Shown: positions 57,979-64,000 of the stretch, one piece after another
How the letters are laid out: every line of letters begins with the position of its first letter
Numbering within the stretch: position 1 is the stretch's first letter
Origin: Excoecaria cochinchinensis
Lineage: Eukaryota; Streptophyta; Magnoliopsida; Malpighiales; Euphorbiaceae
Assembly (NCBI GenBank): GCA_947683425.1
Contig: CANTUQ010000037.1
Coordinates: 62,001 to 126,000, forward strand
Reading direction: 5' to 3'
DNA: 64,000 nt
Made by a program: the position numbers and the translations under genes
Notes under the pieces: generated by a model
Databases searched by the model: none
What the model was told of the DNA's origin: nothing
Seen by the model: the letters and a program-made list of their open reading frames with translations, nothing else

Positions 57979-59999
57979 TAGGGGTGATCATGGACTGGTT
58001 AACCGGTCTATGAGCCTAAAAAAATTAGTCCATTAAATATCGATTTTGAAAATCACTAATCATTAACTAGTCCGTTACTATCAGCTAATCAGTCCGTCGG
58101 TATCGGATTTTTGGACAGGTTAACCATATTATTTCGGTTAACCACTATAATTATAAAATATATTTATAAAAAAAATTAAATTATCAAAGTTATATATTAT
58201 ATATGTGTGTAAAAATATGAGAAAGTTCTTATATTTATTCACACACAAATGTGATGATAATTCATAGATATTATTTTTTTTTCACCTCAATACACGTGGA
58301 TTAGATAGCAGCAAATTAGATTGGGTTGGATTACATATTTATAACTTTGCCCCCTTTTTTAATTAAACTTGTACATAATGAACTTATCTTTTTTTTTCCA
58401 ATGTTCAATAAAAGTAAAGTCTTATATTTTCAATGTTCCATCTCTCTCTCTCGTTCTCACCCCCTCCCCCTCTCTCTCTCTCTCTCTCTTTCCCTCATTC
58501 CATCTCTCTCTTTCTCTTTCCTTCTTTCTCTAGTTCCATCTCTTCCCCTCTGCTTCTGGGTTTTAGTTTATAGAGTTGTAGCTTTTGAAGGGAGAGCGGC
58601 AGATGCGAGAGGGAAAGCGGCGAGCGGGAGAGCAGTAAGAGGGAAGGCAGTGAGCAGGTGACCAGTGAGAGGTAGGAAGCAGCTTCCAAATTTGTTTTTT
58701 TTATTGAGATTTTTGTTTTTTTCCCTTTTACAGATCTGTACTTTCTATTTTTTTTTCTTTTTAGTTTGATTTCATTTGTTGTTTAATCTTGATTTTGCTG
58801 TTATATATCTTGTATTTTTTACAGAGTTGTTCTATTTTGCTATTCTATTTCTTGTTCTATCTCCATAAGATCTTGTTCAATATAATATAATATAATATAT
58901 ATACTAAAAAAATAAAATGAAATCATTCGGTTAACAGAAACTGATGGTTTTTTTTAGATCAAAAATTGAAAATTCTATAAATTACTATCAGCTAATCAGT
59001 CCGTCGGTATCGGATTTTTGGACAGGTTAACCATATTATTTCGGTTAACCACTATAATTATAAAATATATTTATAAAAAAAATTAAATTATCAAAGTTAT
59101 ATATTATATATGTGTGTAAAAATATGAGAAAGTTCTTATATTTATTAACACACAAATGTGATGATAATTCATAGATATTATTTTTTTTTCACCTCAATAC
59201 ACGTGGATGAGATAGCAGCAAATTAGATTGGGTTGGATTACATATTTATAACTTTGCCCCCTTTTTTAATTAAACTTGTACATAATGAACTTATCTTTTT
59301 TTTTTCCAATGTTCAATAAAAGTAAAGTCTTATATTTTCAATGTTCCATCTCTCTCTCTCTCGTTCTCACCCCCTCCCCCCCCTCTCTCTCTCTCTCTTT
59401 CCCTCATTCCATCTCTCTCTTTCTCTTTCCTTCTTTCTCTAGTTCCATCTCTTCCCCTCTGCTTCTGGGTTTTAGTTTATAGAGTTGTAGCTTTTGAAGG
59501 GAGAGCGGCAGATGCGAGAGGGAAAGCGGCGAGCGGGAGAGCAGTAAGAGGGAAGGCAGTGAGCAGGAGACCAGTGAGAGGTAGGAAGCAGCTTCCAAAT
59601 TTGTTTTTTTTTTTTGAGATTTTTGTTTTTTTTCCCTTTTACAGATCTGTACTTTTTATTTTTTTTTCTTTTTAGTTTGATTTCATTTGTTGTTTAATCT
59701 TGATTTTGCTGTTATATATCTTGTATTTTTTACAGAGTTGTTCTATTTTGCTATTCTATTTCTTGTTCTATCTCCATAAGATCTTGTTCAATATAATATA
59801 ATATAATATATATACTAAAAAAATAAAATGAAATCATTCGGTTAACAGAAACTGATGGTTTTTTTGAGATCAAAAATTGAAAATTCTATAAATTACTAAC
59901 CATGAATCAAAAAAATTGGTTCAGTTAATCAAAAAATCAGTTTGGTTTAGGTTCAATTTTTCGGTTAATCGAAACCACGGGTTTTTTTGCTCACCCCTA
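57979..59999. mobile_element. Non-autonomous hAT element A
   Basis: Perfect 9-bp terminal inverted repeats TAGGGGTGA / TCACCCCTA, with 8-bp target duplications GTTAAAAT (57971-57978) and GTTAATAT (60000-60007), 7 of 8 matching. Subterminal GGTTAACC / CGGTTAAC motifs. No transposase. It inserted within a TTA microsatellite. About 1.8 kb of its 2.0 kb is a recent tandem duplication. Confidence 0.9.
58075..59892. repeat. Recent 0.91-kb tandem duplication in hAT-A
   Basis: Copy 1 is 58075-58981 and copy 2 is 58982-59892. They differ by a few substitutions and by CT- and T-run lengths. TTACTA lies at both joints and at the start, so the duplication arose through a 6-bp microhomology. Each copy has a (CT)n run, a GA-rich stretch (GGGAGAGCGGCAGATGCGAG) and T-rich DNA, resembling a plant promoter, 5'UTR and intron start, but no protein is identifiable. 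Confidence 0.92.
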
Positions 60000-60136
60000 G
60001 TTAATATTATTATTATTATTATCATTATTGTTATTGTTTTTATTTATTTCTTATATTTGTTAATTTATTTTATCTTATTATATATTTATTATTTAATTTA
60101 TAATTTATTTAAATGCTTTAGCATGCATGTGCCAAT

Positions 60137-60337
60137 TAGGGGTGAGCAAAAAAACTATTGGATTTGGTTAACTGAGAAACCGAATCAAAACCGATTCGCA
60201 AACTAGATTAACCGAACTGATTTTAATGATTAACGGTTAGTGTTTTTAAAAAACCAATATTAATGGACTAGATTATTATTTTGGCTCATGGACCGCTTAA
60301 CCAAATCGATAACCGATAGACAAACACTCCTATAATT

Positions 60338-60380
<43 letters not shown>

Positions 60381-61162
60381 TTTTTTATTTCAATATTTTC
60401 TTATTTAATTATTTATATTCCTTAATTTTTATTACTTTAAAATATATTTCAAATTTATTTTAATTTAAAAAAAATATTTTAGTTAATTTATTAATTATTT
60501 AATATGTCCATATTTAGTATTTATTATTATTTCTTGATTTATTAATTTTTCATTAATGAAAATCAAAATATATTTAAAAAGTTATATAACATTAATATAT
60601 TAACTAAAATTTACAATAATTTTTAAAAAAACTAAAATTTTTAATATATGTGAAAATAATGTGTGTCAACTTAAAAAAAAATAAAGAAAAAGAATTTTTA
60701 GAATTTGATGGATTTATTTTATTAATTTTGCATTTTTAAGTATTTTTGCTACATTTTTTTCATTATCCTAATTATTTTGAAGTTTATTTTTTAATTGGCG
60801 ATTAGTAAGTGTAACCATCCATCTAATTAGGGTGATCATGGACCGGTTAATTTATTTACTTGTTAAGTGTTAATTTTTAAAAATAAAGTTACTTATGTCT
60901 ACAAAAAATTTTATTTTAACAACAATAATATTATATTATAGTAGAGAAATTTTAATTTTTAAGCATTTTGAGCATTTTAATTTTATTTATGAATGCATCT
61001 TATAATTATAGTGGTTAATCAATTCAAGAAATCGAAACCGATGGACTAATTAACCGATTGTAATGGATTGGTTAATGGTTAGTATTTTGAAAAAAAACCG
61101 ATATTAATGGACTGGTTTTTTTAGGGCTCATGGACCGGTTAATAGGTCCATGCTCACCCCTA
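60137..61162. mobile_element. Non-autonomous hAT element B
   Basis: Terminal inverted repeats TAGGGGTGAGCA / TGCTCACCCCTA (12 bp), 1026 bp, with target duplications GTGCCAAT (60129-60136) and GTGTCAAT (61163-61170), 7 of 8 matching. It has (AT)n near 60340, subterminal GGTTAA and CCGAT motifs, and another TGATCATGGACCGG block near 60832 similar to the ends of hAT-A. No transposase. Confidence 0.9.
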
Positions 61163-62429
61163 GTGTCAATTGCCTATTGCATGAATCTCGAATTGCATCA
61201 TGCATTTTTACTAGTTTATTTTATTTATATCTTTATTTATGTTTATTAGATTTAAATGCTTTAGCATGCGCATGCCAATTTCCTACTGCTGAATCTCGGA
61301 CTGCATCATACATTTTATCTATTTTGTTTATTTTATTTCTATTATATCAAATTAATTATTTAACTAATTTATTTGATTCAATTAATTGTTCATCGTCAAC
61401 TTATTATTAATCAATATTACTTCCTGTTGTGACCGTGACTATGAGGGATACATGACTTGTCCCTGAGCTAGGCGAAGCAAGGCTGAGGAGAATAGTTTAG
61501 GAATTTATTTACCTTCATTCATTTATTCAGGTTTGTATTATTATGCTTTTATTTTCCTTATTTCTTGTGAGGCCTGTAATAATAAAAGTTTTTCACGATC
61601 TTAACATAAAAATCACACCAAAATGATTTCTATTAATTAACTGGGATTTTTTCCAATAAAACAGGACCAATATCCTATTTTTGTACCAGAAAATTACACA
61701 CAAACTATAACTTTTTTTTAAAATTCTAAATGTTTTTTGTATAGAAATTAATATGATTTTTTCATAATAAATGGGATCATTCATCCCAAGTTTTCTCAAG
61801 GTGAATATAATAAAATTGTTTTTATAATAATTGCATGTAGGAACCAACCTGCCCACCTAAAATATTACTCAATAAACATCTCAATTTATGTATGACTTTA
61901 TCTTTAAATTTATTTTCATACCAGAATTTTACTACTTTTCTATGCCATGCTTTACCGCTTTCATTAAAATATATTTTTACAGCTTTTCAACATGCTTGAG
62001 TGCGCCTTTACTTTTTTAGCATGATAACTCGTATGAGAAGAGGGATAAAATAATTAATTTCGAAACTCATATATATAGCATTAACCAAAGGTATATATAA
62101 GAGTGAAGTGACGAACCATCTCTAGTTTTGGCTTTATAAGGTTAGAATAACTTTCCCAATGTTTTATTGGGTGGCGACTTCATGATACCTACCTTGTGGT
62201 GCCTAACAAACGCCTTCGTTGGTTGATCTCTAACAATGGAATAGGTGTACCTCGAGACACTGTCTAATGCCTTTTTGAGGCCCGAGGCTTGGTGAATTGG
62301 GTTGAATCCTTGTCCATCGTGAAACTACCAGTCTTTAGGAGTTAGAAGAACCTTCATTTGGCCTCGGGTCCTAAAAGCAGACTTTTGAGAAAAAGCCGGA
62401 CACTAATCTGGGGTTTGGCATGCATCACA

Positions 62430-62929
62430 CTTGCCCTTCGTGTAAGCCATTTTGAAATGAATTCTTTCCAGGCATAATGCTTTTACACGACGGGCAGGAA
62501 ATTCCACATAGCCAGTAGGATCTCTTACACGGTGGGCAAGATTCCCTATCCGCTGTGTAAGCTGATGGAATTCATATAATTACCAAGCATAATGGTTTTA
62601 CACAGCAGGCAGGATTCCTTCCTCGCTATGTAAGCTAAACTTCAAGAAAATGCTCACAAATAGAACCCGTTTACACGGTGGGCAAAAAGTTTGACTGCCG
62701 TGTAACTAGGAATTTTTCCTAAAAATAGAGCTTTACAAGGATAGATTTCAGAGCTTCCAAGTTTCGGTCCTTTACACTTAGAAAATGGCATTTTTATCTC
62801 AAATATCCTCTTAACAAATGTACATCTATGTAATAGGGATCTATTCGCACAAGAATTTTATCAATTGAATCTATATTCGCTGATTTATGCTTTTAAGCAT
62901 CATAATAGGTCCTTATGAACCACAAACTC
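62430..62929 (-). mobile_element. LTR B, third segment
   Basis: Resumes in the palindrome array after Tat/Ogre LTR 3 and continues as AT-rich LTR sequence to 62929, where another LTR begins. The 5' end of B is beyond the window or lost. Confidence 0.65.
62435..62705. repeat. TTACACGGTGGGCA palindrome array of LTR B
   Basis: Words such as CTTACACGGTGGGCA...ATCCGCTGTGTAAG (about 62525-62562), TTACACGACGGGCA (about 62480) and TTACACGGTGGGCA...TGCCGTGTAA (62671-62705). It is the continuation of the unit cut at 56150. Confidence 0.85.
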
Positions 62930-64000
62930 TGCAACACCCCATTCCCATCCACTCGCACAGCTTCGCTGCGACAGTCGAGAATGGTTGTCACGACGCATAT
63001 CACATGCACATCTCATATAATTTCATCGACATACCCAATCCTATACCAATTAATTTTATTCGTACACAGCGGAAGACATTCACTACGCATACATAAACTC
63101 TACTTTCATAATAGATTATATCATATATACCAAAGTTTTGCTATAATTCTTACATGCCCAAACATTATTAATTACATATACGTAATACAAAATAACAAAA
63201 CCTACACTAAGAAAGGAATCCTAATGTGTTTACCAACCAAGATGCGAGACCGTCCTTTAAGTCACTTCACTTCAGAACCTACACGGATTGAAAACCCGTA
63301 CTAAACGATAATGCTTAGTGGGGAAACAATAACAATATACGCATATATATATATATATAATAACAAACATATGATAAATAATATCAACTACATGCCCTAA
63401 GTCCATGCTTCATTTCTAACATGCTTTTCATATTATTAAGTACACTATCAATAGTCATAAGTCATATCAAAAAATCATATTCAATTGCCATATTATTACA
63501 TATCAATTTATAATGCATCGCCTTCACAATATCATATCGCATGGCATTCACTTTGTACATTATAGCTTATTTCATTATTAAAGCCTTGCCTGCAATTCAA
63601 AGACGCAGATAACGGGTATCGCATCAGCACTCAAGAGTACAACAATCACATTTGTATCCGAAGATGCACACTTTCGCATTAGTATCCGTAGGTATAGAAA
63701 TAATCATAAAAAATATTACATATACTTTAAAAATCCAAGAAGGAGTCAATACGCATTGGGATTCCAGAGGAATCGAACACTTTGGCTGCAGACTTAGACC
63801 ATATAGGCATGCCTAACTATCCACTACTTGACTCGCAGGCTAAATTATTAATTCAGTTATTATTCGCATTATCATAGAGAATATCATCATTGTCATAGCA
63901 TCTCAATAGGCATCATCACATCACTTATTTACACTATGGCTTACTTCATAATTCACCCATCATTGCATAGATATGTGTGTGCGTATATATATATATATAT
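62930..64000 (-). mobile_element. Tekay-type LTR D, cut by the window edge
   Basis: Opens TGCAACACCCC. It carries CTAAACgataatGCTTAG (63301-63318), CAGATAACGGG (about 63605), GATTCCagaGGAATC (63760-63774) and ATAGGCATGCCTAA (63803-63816), the minus-strand ladder. (TA)n tracts at 63340 and at the window end. Short ORFs at its start are not conserved. Confidence 0.75.

Larger units (their letters stand above)
56151..62429 (+). mobile_element. Tat/Ogre LTR 3, solo, carrying two hAT elements
   Basis: Begins (T)TGTTATAGACAC...GGTCCTGAGGCGAC, like TGTAGACAC...GGATCCTGAGTCAGC at 6121, and ends GGCATGCATCACA at 62429. Near the right end TTATTGGGTGGCGACTTCAT, GGTGCCTAACAAACG and GGCCTCGGGTCCTAAAAGC match the minus strand of 46360-46570. 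Removing the hAT insertions leaves about 3.2 kb. The flanks CTTTC (56146-56150) and CTTGC (62430-62434) are a likely target duplication with one mismatch. GTGACTC words are at 56401-56548 and 57376-57480. Confidence 0.75.

Noticed and set aside
58326..58661. Ser/Leu-rich ORF and its duplicate at 59276
   Set aside because: It arises from CT repeats in the hAT-A duplication. The two copies differ in repeat length and hence in frame.

Overview
This is a plant nuclear window, most likely from a eudicot, and it is almost wholly repeat-derived. The lineages present are typical of land plants: Athila, Tat/Ogre and Tekay/Del Ty3-gypsy elements, a Ty1-copia element, a scrap of L1-type LINE, and hAT and CACTA DNA transposons. 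The sequence is AT-rich with CpG-dense islands that lie only inside LTRs. I found no intact host protein gene, tRNA or rRNA. Every recognisable coding stretch is a decayed transposon domain with stops and frameshifts. Dense nested insertion suggests pericentromeric or other heterochromatic DNA. The species cannot be named from the sequence.

Layout. 1-1.5 kb: AT-rich DNA with a palindrome array and a hAT-like end. 1.5-6.1 kb: Tat/Ogre element 1 on the minus strand (gag remnant, leader, tRNA-Arg-type primer site, 2.4-kb LTR). 6.1-8.6 kb: Ty1-copia pol remnant with the start of its 3' LTR, then a LINE scrap. 8.7-9.6 kb: AT-rich LTR fragment. 9.6-23.0 kb: a minus-sense LTR (Z1) split by a nearly complete 11.97-kb Athila element (10463-22427). 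23.0-29.3 kb: a Tekay-type 4.2-kb LTR with initiator-Met primer site and gag start, joined to a second, 5'-truncated LTR. 29.3-34.8 kb: LTR fragment, CACTA end, unrecognised internal DNA, and LTR Z2 with its primer site. 34.8-41.9 kb: two AT-rich LTRs in tandem (X1, X2). 41.9-48.7 kb: Tat/Ogre element 2, interrupted by a 2.5-kb LTR. 48.7-51.5 kb: Tekay integrase remnant followed by its 3' LTR (Y). 51.5-64 kb: a nest of LTRs, with A inside Y, B inside A, and C, Tat/Ogre LTR 3 (carrying two hAT elements) and D inside B.

The strongest unexplained signal is in the LTRs. The Tekay-type LTRs share an ordered ladder of short perfect stem-loops whose stems vary with compensatory changes. Upstream of the ladder most carry a CpG-rich array of one inverted-repeat 'word', and the word differs from LTR to LTR. 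One word, TGTCGCGAnCGCGACA, also occurs at four places in the unrelated Athila element, including in frame within its gag-pol reading frame. I could not compute covariation statistics or search databases, so conservation and novelty are inferences from copies seen inside this window.
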